From Nevskia sp. (GTDB lineage: Bacteria > Pseudomonadota > Gammaproteobacteria > Nevskiales > Nevskiaceae), in the NCBI RefSeq assembly GCF_021732705.1, contig NZ_JAKFUM010000014.1, forward strand, positions 19,882 to 83,881: a stretch of DNA of 64,000 nt, read 5' to 3'. The stretch's first letter is position 1; each line of letters starts with the position of its first letter. Below the pieces are notes generated by a model. That model was not told the DNA's origin, made no database searches, and worked only from the letters and a program-made list of their open reading frames with translations. Shown here piece after piece: positions 34,684 to 44,455 of the stretch. The position numbers were made by a program, and so were the translations under genes.

Positions 34684-36324
34684 TCAGCGGTCGCCGTAGA
34701 CCGCGGTAATCGGATAGCGCCGCTCGCGCCCGAACGCGCACGGCGTGACCTTCGGCCCCGGCGGCGCCTGCCGGCGCTTGTACTCCGAACGCCGCACCAG
34801 TCCGGCCACGCGCCGGACCGTCGCCTCCTCGAAACCCATCGCCACGATTTCCGCGATCGACAGGCTGCGTTCGACGTAGGCCTCGAGAATCGGGTCCAGC
34901 ACCTCGTAGGGCGGCAGCGAGTCGGAATCCTTCTGGTCCGGCCGCAGCTCGGCGGTCGGCGGACGGGTGATCACGCGCTCCGGAATCACCGGCAGCCCCG
35001 GCGGCGATATCGCATTGCGATAGCGCGCGAGGTCGTAGACCAGCGTCTTGTAGACGTCCTTGATCGGCGCGAAACCGCCGCACATGTCGCCGTACAGCGT
35101 GGCGTAGCCGACCGCCATCTCGCTCTTGTTGCCGGTGGTCAGCACCACGCTGCCGAACTTGTTCGACAGCGCCATCAGCAGCACGCCACGACTGCGCGAC
35201 TGCATGTTTTCCTCGGTCAGATCGATCGGGCGATCGCCGAACAGCGGTGCCAGGGTCTCGTTGAATGCGCTGAACGGCTTTTCGATCGGCAGCACCGAAT
35301 AGCGGATGCCGAGCCGTTCGGCTTCGATCCGGGCATCGTCGTTCGACATGTCGAGCGTATAGCGTGACGGCAGCGACACGGCCCAGACCTTGTCCGGTCC
35401 GAGCGCATCGGCGGCGATCGCGGCGATCAGCGCCGAATCGATGCCGCCGGACAAACCCAGCAGCACGCCGGGAAAGCCGTTGCGCGTGACGTAATCGCGC
35501 GTCGCCTGCACCAGCGCCCGATAGACCTCGGCCGGCGTTTCGAGCGCTTCACGCACGTCGCCACGTGGCACCACACCCTCGAGCGTGATCGGAAACACGC
35601 CTTCGGCAAACAGCGGCGCGCGGAAGGCGACGGCGCCATCGGCCGTGATCGCGGTCGAATCGCCGTCGAACACGATGTCGTCCTGGCCGCCCGTGCAGTT
35701 GACGTAGACGATCGGCAGTCCGGTTTCCGATGCCCGCTGGCGCAGCACGGCGAGTCGTTCGGCCGGCTTGCCGATGTTGTAAGGCGAGGCGTTGATGTTC
35801 AGCAGCAGCTCGGCACCGGCGGCCTTCGCCAGACGCGCCGGACCTTCGCCCCAGATGTCCTCGCAGATGCACAGGCCGATCGAGCGGCCCGCAAGTTCGA
35901 ACACGGTGGCGGTGGGCGCGCCGGCGCGGAAGTGGCGCTTCTCGTCGAACACCCCGTAGTTCGGCAGCAGCTGCTTGCGGGCGCGGGCGATCAGCACGCC
36001 GTCGCGGTAGACCGACGCGGCGTTGTACAGCACGCGCGCAGTCCCTTCGGCAACGTATTCGGGATGGCCGACGACGATGTCGATGCCGCGCGCCGCCTCC
36101 GCAATCTTCGCCAGGCCTGCTTCGATCGCCGCGGGAATCGCGGAGCGCAGCAGCAGGTCGTCCGGCGGATAGCCGATCACGGCCAGTTCCGGTGTCGCGA
36201 CCAGCGATGCACCGAGCGCGTCGCGGGCATGAACCGCCGCGGCGATGATCTTCTCGACATTGCCTTCGATGTCGCCGACCCAGAGGTTGAGTTGGGCGGC
36301 GGCGAGGGTCAGCGGCTTGTTCAT
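34684..36324 (-). CDS. nadE: Glutamine-dependent NAD+ synthase
   Basis: 546 residues. The N-terminal nitrilase-like glutaminase domain has Glu in ATPELAVIGYPPDD, Lys in RKQLLPNYGVFDE and catalytic Cys in LCICEDIWGEG. The C-terminal synthetase domain has the PP-loop LGLSGGIDSAL and TTGNKSEMAVGY. It converts deamido-NAD+ to NAD+ using glutamine-derived ammonia. The ATG at 36324 is preferred over 36330, which lacks room for a ribosome-binding site. Confidence 0.94.
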   Translation of the reverse strand: MNKPLTLAAAQLNLWVGDIEGNVEKIIAAAVHARDALGASLVATPELAVIGYPPDDLLLRSAIPAAIEAGLAKIAEAARGIDIVVGHPEYVAEGTARVLYNAASVYRDGVLIARARKQLLPNYGVFDEKRHFRAGAPTATVFELAGRSIGLCICEDIWGEGPARLAKAAGAELLLNINASPYNIGKPAERLAVLRQRASETGLPIVYVNCTGGQDDIVFDGDSTAITADGAVAFRAPLFAEGVFPITLEGVVPRGDVREALETPAEVYRALVQATRDYVTRNGFPGVLLGLSGGIDSALIAAIAADALGPDKVWAVSLPSRYTLDMSNDDARIEAERLGIRYSVLPIEKPFSAFNETLAPLFGDRPIDLTEENMQSRSRGVLLMALSNKFGSVVLTTGNKSEMAVGYATLYGDMCGGFAPIKDVYKTLVYDLARYRNAISPPGLPVIPERVITRPPTAELRPDQKDSDSLPPYEVLDPILEAYVERSLSIAEIVAMGFEEATVRRVAGLVRRSEYKRRQAPPGPKVTPCAFGRERRYPITAVYGDR

Positions 36325-36366
36325 CGGCATTCCAGAAAGCGAGCGTCGTGCCCGGCACGATAAACG

Positions 36367-36392
36367 AGAAAGGGCGCGACGAATCGCGCCCT
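36367..36392 (-). terminator. Terminator after sucD
   Basis: The stem AGGGCGCGA (36371-36379) and TCGCGCCCT (36384-36392) is followed on the minus strand by TTTCTCGTTT. It begins about 26 bp after the sucD stop and would end the sucCD transcript ahead of nadE. Confidence 0.8.
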
Positions 36393-36417
36393 TCCCGGAC
36401 ATCGCACCGCTGCGGGA

Positions 36418-37287
36418 TTACTTCAGCAGCGACTTCATCGCCGCGCCGAGATCGGCCGGCGAGCGGACGGTCTTCACGCCGGCCGCTTCGAGCGCTGCGA
36501 ACTTCTCGTCTGCCGTGCCCTTGCCGCCGGCGATGATCGCGCCGGCATGGCCCATGCGCTTGCCGGCCGGCGCGGTGACGCCCGCGATGTACGCGACGAC
36601 CGGCTTCTTGATGTGCTGCTTGATGTAGGCCGCCGCCTCTTCTTCCGAGGAGCCGCCGATTTCGCCGACCATGATCATGCCGTCGGTCGCCGGATCGGCT
36701 TCGAAGCGCTTCAGCACGTCGATGAAGCCCAAGCCGCGCACCGGGTCGCCGCCGATGCCGACGCAGGTCGACTGGCCGAGGCCGTTCTGGGTCGTCTGGT
36801 GCACGGTTTCGTAGGTCAGCGTGCCCGAACGGGAGACGATGCCGATGCGACCCGGCTTGTGGATGTGGCCCGGCATGATGCCGATCTTGCACTCGCCCGG
36901 CGTGATCACGCCCGGGCAGTTCGGACCGATCAGCACGCAGTCGCGGCCGGCAAGTGCCGCCTTGACCTTGACCATGTCGTTCACCGGGATGCCTTCGGTG
37001 ATGCAAATGATGACCTTGATGCCGGCATCGGCGGCTTCGAGGATGGCGTCGGCGGCGCCCGGCGCCGGCACGTAGATCATCGTCGCGTCAGCGCCGGTGG
37101 CGGAGACGGCGTCGTGCGCGGTGTTGAACACCGGCAGGTTGAGATGTTTGGAACCCCCCTTGCCCGGCGACACGCCGCCGACCATCTGGGTGCCGTAGGC
37201 AATCGCCTGTTCGGAGTGGAAGGTGCCCTGCTTGCCGGTGAAGCCCTGGCAGATGACGCGGGTGGCTTTGTTGATCAGGATGCTCAT
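36418..37287 (-). CDS. sucD: Succinyl-CoA synthetase alpha subunit
   Basis: 289 residues. The CoA-binding Rossmann start ([19 protein letters not shown]) and the active-site phosphohistidine loop near [17 protein letters not shown] are intact. It makes ATP or GTP from succinyl-CoA in the TCA cycle together with SucC. It follows sucC after 123 bp. Confidence 0.96.
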   Translation of the reverse strand: MSILINKATRVICQGFTGKQGTFHSEQAIAYGTQMVGGVSPGKGGSKHLNLPVFNTAHDAVSATGADATMIYVPAPGAADAILEAADAGIKVIICITEGIPVNDMVKVKAALAGRDCVLIGPNCPGVITPGECKIGIMPGHIHKPGRIGIVSRSGTLTYETVHQTTQNGLGQSTCVGIGGDPVRGLGFIDVLKRFEADPATDGMIMVGEIGGSSEEEAAAYIKQHIKKPVVAYIAGVTAPAGKRMGHAGAIIAGGKGTADEKFAALEAAGVKTVRSPADLGAAMKSLLK

Positions 37288-37410
37288 GTTTGTCGCTCGC
37301 GGAATTCGTGGAAAGGAGTCAAGCGTTGGCGCGTGGTGCAGGCCGGGCCCGGCAGCGCCGGGCGTTCGCCGGGCCGGTCTGACATCGCGTCAGTCCGGCA
37401 CGACGGCGGC

Positions 37411-38574
37411 TCACCCCTTGGCCAGCTTGACCACCATCTGCGCGGCTTCGGTCAGATCCGACACCGGCGTGACGGCGAGGCCGCTCTCGCGCAGCATCGC
37501 CTGACCCTTTTCCATGTTCGTGCCCTGCAGGCGCGCGACGACCGGAATCTTGAGCCCGACCTGCTTGACCGCGGCGATGATGCCTTCGGCGATCAGATCG
37601 CAACGGACGATGCCGCCGAAAATGTTGATGAAGATCGCCTTCACTTCCGGGCTGGCGGTGATCAGCTTGAACGCTTCCGTCACCTTCTCGGCCGTGGTGC
37701 CGCCGCCGACATCGAGGAAGTTGGCCGGCTGGCCGCCGTGGAGCTTGACGATGTCCATCGTCGCCATCGCCAGACCGGCACCGTTGACCATGCAGCCGAT
37801 GTCGCCTTCGAGGGTCACGTAGTTCAGGTCGAACTTGGCGGCGGCGCGCTCGCGCTCGTCTTCCTGCGCCGGATCGCGCATCTCGGCGATCGCCTTCTGG
37901 CGGTACAGGGCGTTGTCGTCGAAGTTCAGCTTGCCGTCGAGGACGAACAGGTTGCCTTCGGCGGTGACGATCAGCGGGTTGATCTCGACCATGCTGGCGT
38001 CGAGTTCGGTGACCACGCGGTAGACGCCGGCCAGGATCTTGGTGAACTGGTCGGTCTGTTCCTTGGTCAGGTCCATGAAGAAGCCGAGTTCGCGGGCCTG
38101 ATAGGCCTGGAAACCGGCGGCCGGGTGGATCGTGATGGTCTTGATCTTTTCCGGGGTGTGCTCGGCCACTTCCTCGATGTCCATGCCGCCGGCGGCGGAG
38201 GCCATCAGGATCACGCGCTCGCTGGTGCGATCGACGAGGGCGGACACGTACAGCTCGCGGGCGATGTTCGACGGCTTCTCGATCCACACCGAGTTGATCG
38301 GCAGGCCCTTGGCGTCGGTCTGCTTGGTCACCAGCATCTTGCCGAGCATGGCCTTGGTCGCTTCCTCGGCGGCATCGGCGCCGTTGACCAGCTTGACGCC
38401 GCCGGCCTTGCCGCGACCGCCGGCATGGACCTGGGCCTTGACCACGACCTTCTCGGTGCCCAGCTGCTTGGCCACGGCGCGGGCCTGCTCAGGGCTTGTG
38501 GCGAGGCCGCCCTGCGGCACCGGAATGCCGAAGCGCGCAAAGATTTCCTTCGCCTGATACTCGTGCAGATTCAT
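37411..38574 (-). CDS. sucC: Succinyl-CoA synthetase beta subunit (ADP-forming)
   Basis: 387 residues. The ATP-grasp N-terminus ([34 protein letters not shown]), the metal-binding VEINPL and the C-terminal [10 protein letters not shown] are typical. GGGGGA lies just upstream of the ATG. sucA and sucB are not adjacent, so the TCA genes are split. Confidence 0.96.
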   Translation of the reverse strand: MNLHEYQAKEIFARFGIPVPQGGLATSPEQARAVAKQLGTEKVVVKAQVHAGGRGKAGGVKLVNGADAAEEATKAMLGKMLVTKQTDAKGLPINSVWIEKPSNIARELYVSALVDRTSERVILMASAAGGMDIEEVAEHTPEKIKTITIHPAAGFQAYQARELGFFMDLTKEQTDQFTKILAGVYRVVTELDASMVEINPLIVTAEGNLFVLDGKLNFDDNALYRQKAIAEMRDPAQEDERERAAAKFDLNYVTLEGDIGCMVNGAGLAMATMDIVKLHGGQPANFLDVGGGTTAEKVTEAFKLITASPEVKAIFINIFGGIVRCDLIAEGIIAAVKQVGLKIPVVARLQGTNMEKGQAMLRESGLAVTPVSDLTEAAQMVVKLAKG

Positions 38575-38650
38575 GCGTCCCCCAAAGGATGACCGGCTCG
38601 CGCCGGGCGATGGCCACCGATCGGGGCCACCAGGTGTGCGGATTTGATAC

Positions 38651-38683
38651 AGCCTCGCGTGCGAGCCTTGGCTCGGGGAGGCT
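38651..38683. other. Nested hairpin upstream of sucC
   Basis: Two inverted repeats are nested: outer AGCCTC with GAGGCT and inner CGAGCC with GGCTCG around a TT loop. It lies about 77-110 nt before the sucC ATG on the minus strand, in the divergent sucC/PP0621 gap. It may be part of the sucC leader or an operator; no known motif is recognised. Confidence 0.5.
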
Positions 38684-38776
38684 GATGGCGGCGCATTCTC
38701 CCTTAATCGCGGGGTGCAGGCAAAGCATGCACGCGGCTACACTCGGGTCATCCTTGTCACTGTTCGTGCGCTCGCC

Positions 38777-38992
38777 ATGGCCTTTCTGATTCGCGTCCTG
38801 CTGCTCGCCGGCATCGGCTGGCTGCTGTATCGGGCCTACATCCGCTGGCAGACCACGCAGAACCAGCACCGCGGCGCGCCACCGCCGGAAAAATTCGAGC
38901 CGATGAGCCGCTGCACCGGCTGCGGCCTGTATCTGCCGTCGCAGAGCCTGTCGCCGTCGCAGCGCTGCGGCTCCTGCGAGCAGAAGCGCTAG
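38777..38992 (+). CDS. Small membrane-anchored CxxC protein (PP0621-like)
   Basis: 71 residues. One N-terminal membrane helix (FLIRVLLLAGIGWLLYRAYI) is followed by a short zinc-ribbon-like region with CTGC and CGSC pairs. It resembles the PP0621 family that sits beside pilS in several proteobacteria; the family name rests on motif memory. Function unknown. The ATG at 38777 is chosen because the upstream frame has no helix or conserved start. Confidence 0.75.
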   Translation: MAFLIRVLLLAGIGWLLYRAYIRWQTTQNQHRGAPPPEKFEPMSRCTGCGLYLPSQSLSPSQRCGSCEQKR

Positions 38993-39007
38993 CACGTCGC
39001 CGCCGCC

Positions 39008-39415
39008 ATGTCCGGTCCCGCCCGCGCCGGTGTCTTCATCTACGCCAAGGACCTCCCGGCGATGACGGCGTTCTACCGCGCGCTGCTGGCGATGACGGTG
39101 ATCCACGAGGACGCGACGCTCGCCGTGCTGCAATCGCCCGACCTGCAGCTGGTGCTGCACGCGATTCCGCCGGCGATCGCGGCGGACATCGTCATCTCCC
39201 GCCCGCCGGTGCCGCGTGAGGACTGCGCGCTGAAGTTCTTCGTCAGCGTCGATTCGCTGGCCGCCGCGGCCCTCACCGCTGCAGCACACGGCGGCGACGT
39301 GTCCGGGCCGCGGTGGCCCGGTCCCGGTTTCGTGATGACCAATGCCTGCGATCCGGAAGGCAACATCTTCCAGCTGCGCGAACCGGCTCCGGCTGCCGGC
39401 GCCACGGCGTCTTGA
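39008..39415 (+). CDS. VOC (glyoxalase-like) family protein
   Basis: 135 residues in a single VOC module: an N-terminal beta-alpha unit (GVFIYAKDLPAMTAFYRALL) and a C-terminal unit ending in CDPEGNIFQLRE, the usual metal-site glutamate region. Members range from lyases and dioxygenases to antibiotic-binding proteins; substrate unknown. It lies between the PP0621-like gene and pilS and overlaps pilS by 4 nt (TTGA). Confidence 0.85.
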   Translation: MSGPARAGVFIYAKDLPAMTAFYRALLAMTVIHEDATLAVLQSPDLQLVLHAIPPAIAADIVISRPPVPREDCALKFFVSVDSLAAAALTAAAHGGDVSGPRWPGPGFVMTNACDPEGNIFQLREPAPAAGATAS

Positions 39416-41001
39416 ACTATCTGGAACAGGATCGCTTCGTCGATCCGGAAGACTGGCGCATCCTGCGAACGCTGGCCGCCTACCGGCTGGTGCTGGTGGC
39501 CCTGCTGATCGGCGTGCACCTGTTCTCGCTGGAATCGTATTTCTTCGATCGCGCCGAACCCGGCCGCTTCTTCGGCATCGCGCTCGGGTATGCGGTGCCG
39601 GCGCTGGCACTGATGGCGGCTTCGATTGCGCGGGTGCCGCGTCTGGCTCCGCAGGCGCATCTGGCGTTCGTCGTCGACACGCTGGCCATCGTGCTGCTGA
39701 TGGTCGCGGCACGCGGCGTGTCGTCCGGCCTTGGCGTGCTGCTGATCACGCCGGCCGTGGGCTGCAGTCTGGTGCTGCCGCTGCGCCTCGGCCTGCTGCA
39801 CGCCGCACTCGGCACCTTCGCGGTGTTCGGCGCGGAGCTGTGGCGGCAATCGCAAACGCATTTCGAAGGCTCGGACATCGCCACTGCCGGCCTGCTCGGC
39901 CTGATGCTGTTCGCCACCGCGATCGGCGCCGGTGCCGTGGCCCAGCGGGCGCGCAAGAGCGAGGCGCTGGCCGCGCGCTTCGGCGACGACCTCGCCAACC
40001 TGTCGCGGCTGAACGAGCGGATCATCGAAAGCATGGAAACGCCGGTGCTGGTGATCGACGAGGAACGTCGGCTGCGCCTGCAGAACGCCGCCGGCCGGCG
40101 ACTGCTCGGCGGCCTGAGCCTGGACGGCCGCGAACTCGCCACCGCGCTGCCAACGCTGTCGTCGGCGCTGAACCACTGGCAGGAAACGCCGAACCGCGAC
40201 CCGGAACCGATGGTGCTGACGCCGGGCGGTCCGGAGCTGCTGCCGCGCTTCTCCCGGCTCGGCTTCAATGCCTGGGCGCCGGTGCTGGTGCTGCTCGACG
40301 ACTCGGCCCGCGTGCGCGAGCAGGCCCAGCAGCTGAAGCTGGCGGCGCTCGGACGACTGTCGGCCGGCATCGCCCACGAGATCCGCAATCCGCTGTCGGC
40401 GATCCGGCATGCCGGCCAGCTGCTGGCCGAGTCGCCCGGGATTCCGGACGAGGATCAGCGGCTGCTGGAGATGATCCAGCGCCACACCACGCGAATCGAC
40501 AAGATCGTCGAGGACGTGCTGCGGCTGTCGCGGCGCGATGCCGCCAGCCCGCAGACCCTGCTGCTGCGCGGCTTCCTCGAGCGCAGCATCGCCGTCTATG
40601 CCGAAGGCTGTCCGGACAGCGCACGCAGCATCGTGCTCGACTCGGTATCGGAATCGCTGGCCGTGCGCTTCGATCCGAACCATCTGCAGCAGGTGCTGCA
40701 CAACCTCTGGCAGAACAGTTTCGAGCACGGTGCCGATGACGGCCGCAGCATCGGCGTGCGGCTGGAAGCCGGGCGGATCAATCCGGGCCAGCGCCCGTAT
40801 CTCGACGTGATCGACAACGGCCGCGGCATTCCCGATGCCGTGCGCGAGCAGATTTTCGAGCCGTTCTTCACCACCGCCCGTCGCGGGACCGGTCTCGGGC
40901 TGTATCTGTCGCGAGAAATTTGTGAATACAATCAAGCACGTCTGCTGCACATTGCGCAGGAATCGGGCACCCGCTTCCGCCTGATCTTCGCCACGGCCTG
41001 A
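39412..41001 (+). CDS. pilS: Type IV pilus sensor histidine kinase PilS
   Basis: 529 residues from a TTG that overlaps the VOC stop; this gives the usual PilS length and N-terminus. About six membrane helices span residues 20-180, then a PAS-like domain (ESMETPVLVIDEERRLRLQN) precedes the HisKA domain (His322 in GIAHEIRNPLSAIRHAGQLL) and an HATPase (QVLHNLWQNSFEHG; GTGLGLYLSREI). In Pseudomonas PilS controls the pilin gene through PilR and sigma-54. pilR follows 20 bp later. Confidence 0.9.
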   Translation: MNYLEQDRFVDPEDWRILRTLAAYRLVLVALLIGVHLFSLESYFFDRAEPGRFFGIALGYAVPALALMAASIARVPRLAPQAHLAFVVDTLAIVLLMVAARGVSSGLGVLLITPAVGCSLVLPLRLGLLHAALGTFAVFGAELWRQSQTHFEGSDIATAGLLGLMLFATAIGAGAVAQRARKSEALAARFGDDLANLSRLNERIIESMETPVLVIDEERRLRLQNAAGRRLLGGLSLDGRELATALPTLSSALNHWQETPNRDPEPMVLTPGGPELLPRFSRLGFNAWAPVLVLLDDSARVREQAQQLKLAALGRLSAGIAHEIRNPLSAIRHAGQLLAESPGIPDEDQRLLEMIQRHTTRIDKIVEDVLRLSRRDAASPQTLLLRGFLERSIAVYAEGCPDSARSIVLDSVSESLAVRFDPNHLQQVLHNLWQNSFEHGADDGRSIGVRLEAGRINPGQRPYLDVIDNGRGIPDAVREQIFEPFFTTARRGTGLGLYLSREICEYNQARLLHIAQESGTRFRLIFATA

Positions 41002-41021
41002 TTGCCCGACCCGCCACGACC

Positions 41022-42374
41022 ATGAGCAAAGCCCACGCGCTGATCGTCGACGACGAAGCCGATATCCGCGAACTGCTGGAAATCACGCTGTCGCGAATGG
41101 GCCTGCGGACGCAGGCCGCCGGCACCGTCCGGGAAGCACGGGCGCTGCTGGCGGAACACAGCTTCGATCTGTGCTTCACCGACATGCGGCTGCCGGATGG
41201 CAATGGCGTGGAGCTGGTGGCGCACATCCAGAAAAAGCATCCGGGTGTGCCGGTGGCGGTGATCACGGCCTACGGCAGCGCCCAGACCGCGGTCGAAAGC
41301 CTGAAGGCCGGCGCCTTCGATTTCGTCTCCAAACCGATTGATCTGGGCCAGCTGCGCAAGCTGGTCGACACCGCGCTGAAGCTCAAGAGCGCTGCCGAAA
41401 CGAGCGATGGCGGCCTGCTCGGCGCCACGCCGGTGGTGGAGGCGCTGCGCGCGCTGATCGACCGCCTGGCCCGCAGTCAGGCGCCGGTGCACATCACCGG
41501 CGAATCCGGCACCGGCAAGGAACTGGTCGCGCGCCTGATCCACGATCGCAGCCCGCGTGCCGATGCGCCGTTCGTGCCGGTCAACTGCGGCGCGATTCCG
41601 GCGGAACTGATGGAGTCGGAGTTCTTTGGCCATCTGAAGGGCAGCTTCACCGGCGCCACGCGCGACAAGGCCGGCCTGTTCCAGGCCGCGGAGGGCGGCA
41701 CGCTGTTTCTCGATGAAGTGGGCGACCTGCCGCTGCACATGCAGGTGAAGCTGCTGCGCGCCCTGCAGGAGCGCGCGGTGCGGCCGGTCGGCGCGGAAAC
41801 CGAGATTCCGGTCAACGTCCGCGTGATCTCGGCAACGCACAAGGACCTGAGCCAGCTGCTGGCGCAGGGCACGTTCCGCCAGGATCTCTACTACCGCCTG
41901 AACGTGATCGAAGTCCGCACCCCGCCATTGCGCGAGCGGCGCGAAGACATTCCGCTGCTGGCCTCGGCGATTCTCGCCCGGCTTGCCAAGTCGAACGGCC
42001 TTGCGGTGACGCCGCAGCTGGAGCCGTCTGCCCTCGCGCGCCTGTGCGAGCACACGTTTCCGGGCAATGTCCGCGAATTGGAAAACGTGCTCGAACGCGC
42101 CGTGACCCTGAGCGACGGCCTCCGCATCGCCGCCGGCGACCTGCAGTTGCGGGGCGATGCGCCGGCGACTGCGGCTTCGCCCGCACCATCGCTCGGCCCG
42201 ACCGTGGCGACCGCAGCGCCGCACGATCTGGAAGGCCAGATGGAAGACATGGAGCGCCGCGCGATTCAGGAAGCGCTGGAAAAGGCGCGCTACAACAAGA
42301 CCAAGGCGGCGGCGCTGCTGGGCATGTCGTTCCGGTCATTGCGCTATCGAATCAAGAAGTTGAACATCGAGTGA
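41022..42374 (+). CDS. pilR: Sigma-54-dependent response regulator PilR
   Basis: 450 residues. The receiver domain has Asp54 (CFTDMRLPDG) and Lys in FVSKPID; the AAA+ domain has Walker A GESGTGKE (160-167), sigma-54-contact loop GSFTGA (207-212) and GGTLFLDEVGDL. A Fis-type HTH lies at the C-terminus (KTKAAALLGMSFRSLRYRIK). It activates type IV pilin transcription with sigma-54 when phosphorylated by PilS. The pilin target is outside this window. Confidence 0.93.
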   Translation: MSKAHALIVDDEADIRELLEITLSRMGLRTQAAGTVREARALLAEHSFDLCFTDMRLPDGNGVELVAHIQKKHPGVPVAVITAYGSAQTAVESLKAGAFDFVSKPIDLGQLRKLVDTALKLKSAAETSDGGLLGATPVVEALRALIDRLARSQAPVHITGESGTGKELVARLIHDRSPRADAPFVPVNCGAIPAELMESEFFGHLKGSFTGATRDKAGLFQAAEGGTLFLDEVGDLPLHMQVKLLRALQERAVRPVGAETEIPVNVRVISATHKDLSQLLAQGTFRQDLYYRLNVIEVRTPPLRERREDIPLLASAILARLAKSNGLAVTPQLEPSALARLCEHTFPGNVRELENVLERAVTLSDGLRIAAGDLQLRGDAPATAASPAPSLGPTVATAAPHDLEGQMEDMERRAIQEALEKARYNKTKAAALLGMSFRSLRYRIKKLNIE

Positions 42375-42376
42375 TA

Positions 42377-42423
42377 GCTGCGTCGCCGGGACCGAACCGC
42401 TGCCGTGCGGTTCGCGGCGCAGC
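42377..42423. other. Long hairpin after pilR
   Basis: A perfect inner stem (GAACCGC with GCGGTTC) is nested inside an outer imperfect stem (GCTGCGTCGCC with GGCGCAGC). It starts 2 bp after the pilR stop. No U-tract follows, so it is probably an mRNA 3' hairpin or weak terminator. Confidence 0.5.
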
Positions 42424-42525
42424 CGAGGGATGAAGGACCGTCTGGTCCGGCATCGAACAGGCGCGCCGGAGGCATCGGCCCCGTTCTTGCCGGTCCGCTT
42501 GCTGCCACAAATCTGGGGAAACCGT

Positions 42526-44409
42526 TTGAAAGCCACCCATTGGTCATCCGCCGCTGCGCTGATCTTCCTGAGCCAGGGCCTGTCCGGCTGCAGCAGCCAT
42601 GCGAAGAAGCATGAAACCGCCGTCACCGTGCCGCCGGCGGTGCTCGCGCTGACGCCGCCGTCGACCAAGGTCGACCCGGCCAAGCAGTTGTCGACCTTGC
42701 TGGCCGACGAGTGGCAGCGCAGCCTCGCCGCCAATCCGGAGCAGGCTTCGCTGCTCGGCGATCATCGTTACGACGATCGCTGGACCGATGCCAGCCTGGC
42801 CGCGATCGAGGCCAGCAACCGCGCCGACACCGCCGCGCTGCAGAAGCTGCTGGAAATCGACCGCGAACGCCTGCCGCCGGCCGACCAGCTGAACTTCGAC
42901 CTGTTCCGCCAGCAGCTCGAGCGCAGCATCGAAGCGTTCCGCTATCGCGGCTTCGTGATGCCGATCAACCATCTCGGTGGCGTTCAGACCGCGAACCAGA
43001 TTGCCGAAGTGCTGCAGTTCCAGACCGTGGCCGACTACGACAACTGGCTGAAGCGCATCGAGACCATCGATGTCGCCGTAGACCAGACCATCGAGTTGCT
43101 GCGTGCCGGCCTCGCCGAAGGCCGCACGGTGCCGAAGGTGATCATGCAGCGGGTGCCGGCGCAGATCGACAAGCTGCTGGTCAGAAAGCCGGAAGCGAAC
43201 CCGTTCTACCAGCCGTTCGTGAAGTTCGCCGACGGCATTCCGGAAGCCGATCGCAGCCGGCTGACCGCGGCTGCGCGCGCCGCGATCGTCGCCAAGGTGA
43301 TGCCCGCCTACCAGCGCCTGCAGAAGGTGGTGACGACCGAATACCTGCCGAAGTGCCGCCAATCGATCGGCCTGTCGGAGCTGCCGGATGGCCGCGATGC
43401 CTACGCCTTCGCGGCGCGCGCCAGCACCACGACGATGCTGTCGCCGGACGAGATTCACGAGATCGGCCTGAAGGAAGTGGCGCGGATTCGCGCAGAGATG
43501 GATGGCATCCGCCGCAAGGTCGGTTACGGCGGCAGCCTGCCATCGTTCTTCCGCTACCTGCGCAGCGATCCGAAGTTCTTCCACCGCAATGGCGAGGAGC
43601 TGCTGACTTCGTACCGCGACATCGCCAAGCGGATCGATCCGGAACTGCCGAAGCTGTTCGGCAAGCTGCCGCGCCAGCCCTACGGCGTGCGCCCGATTCC
43701 GGCGGCCATCGCGCCGGACACGACCACCGCGTACTACCAGCCGGGTGCGGCCGATGGCTCCCGCGCCGGAAACTTCTACGCCAATCTCTACAAGCCGGGC
43801 TCGCGACCGAAGTGGGAGCAGGAAGCGCTGACCGCGCATGAAGCCGTGCCGGGGCATCACCTGCAGATTGCACTGCAGCAGGAATTGGTGCGCGATGCCG
43901 GCGGCACCCTGCCCGAGTTCCGCAGCCAGGTCGATTTCACCGCGTTCGTCGAAGGCTGGGGCCTGTATTCCGAAAGCCTGGGCCCGGAACTCGGGCTATA
44001 TCAGGACCCGTATTCGAAGTTCGGTCAGCTGACCTACGAGATGTGGCGCGCCGTGCGGCTGGTGGTCGACACCGGCATGCACGCCAAGGGCTGGAGCCGG
44101 CAGCAGGCGATCGACTTCTTCAAGGCCAACACGCCGCGCGCCGAACTCGACATCGTCAACGAGATCGATCGCTACATCGCCTGGCCCGGTCAGGCGCTGG
44201 CGTACAAGATCGGCGAGCTGAAGATCAAGGAACTGCGCGCGCGCGCCACCGACATGCTGGGGCCGAAGTTCGATATCCGCGGCTTCCATGACGTGGTGCT
44301 GGGCACCGGCGCGATCCCGCTGAGCCTGCTGGAAAAGAACGTCGATGCCTGGATCATCGAGAAGAACGGTGGCATGGTCGTGAAGCTGCGCGGCAGCGCG
44401 CCGAAGTGA
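42526..44409 (+). CDS. DUF885 family zinc-peptidase-like lipoprotein
   Basis: 627 residues from a TTG at 42526 with GGGGA six bases upstream; this places a lipoprotein signal at the start (SSAAALIFLSQGLSGC, Cys22). An ATG at 42430 would add 32 residues and hide the signal. The zinc motif HEAVPGHH (about 438-445) and the downstream FVEGWGLYSESLG glutamates define DUF885. Substrate unknown; probably a periplasmic or outer-membrane-anchored hydrolase. Confidence 0.85.
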   Translation: MKATHWSSAAALIFLSQGLSGCSSHAKKHETAVTVPPAVLALTPPSTKVDPAKQLSTLLADEWQRSLAANPEQASLLGDHRYDDRWTDASLAAIEASNRADTAALQKLLEIDRERLPPADQLNFDLFRQQLERSIEAFRYRGFVMPINHLGGVQTANQIAEVLQFQTVADYDNWLKRIETIDVAVDQTIELLRAGLAEGRTVPKVIMQRVPAQIDKLLVRKPEANPFYQPFVKFADGIPEADRSRLTAAARAAIVAKVMPAYQRLQKVVTTEYLPKCRQSIGLSELPDGRDAYAFAARASTTTMLSPDEIHEIGLKEVARIRAEMDGIRRKVGYGGSLPSFFRYLRSDPKFFHRNGEELLTSYRDIAKRIDPELPKLFGKLPRQPYGVRPIPAAIAPDTTTAYYQPGAADGSRAGNFYANLYKPGSRPKWEQEALTAHEAVPGHHLQIALQQELVRDAGGTLPEFRSQVDFTAFVEGWGLYSESLGPELGLYQDPYSKFGQLTYEMWRAVRLVVDTGMHAKGWSRQQAIDFFKANTPRAELDIVNEIDRYIAWPGQALAYKIGELKIKELRARATDMLGPKFDIRGFHDVVLGTGAIPLSLLEKNVDAWIIEKNGGMVVKLRGSAPK

Positions 44410-44455
44410 GTCGCGGCTCGATACGCGCTTTGTTCCCGACGACAGGACGTCTCCG

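Noticed and set aside
41640..41660. GSFTGA instead of GAFTGA in PilR as a defect
   Set aside because: Serine at this position is, as I recall, usual in PilR and is compatible with sigma-54 contact.
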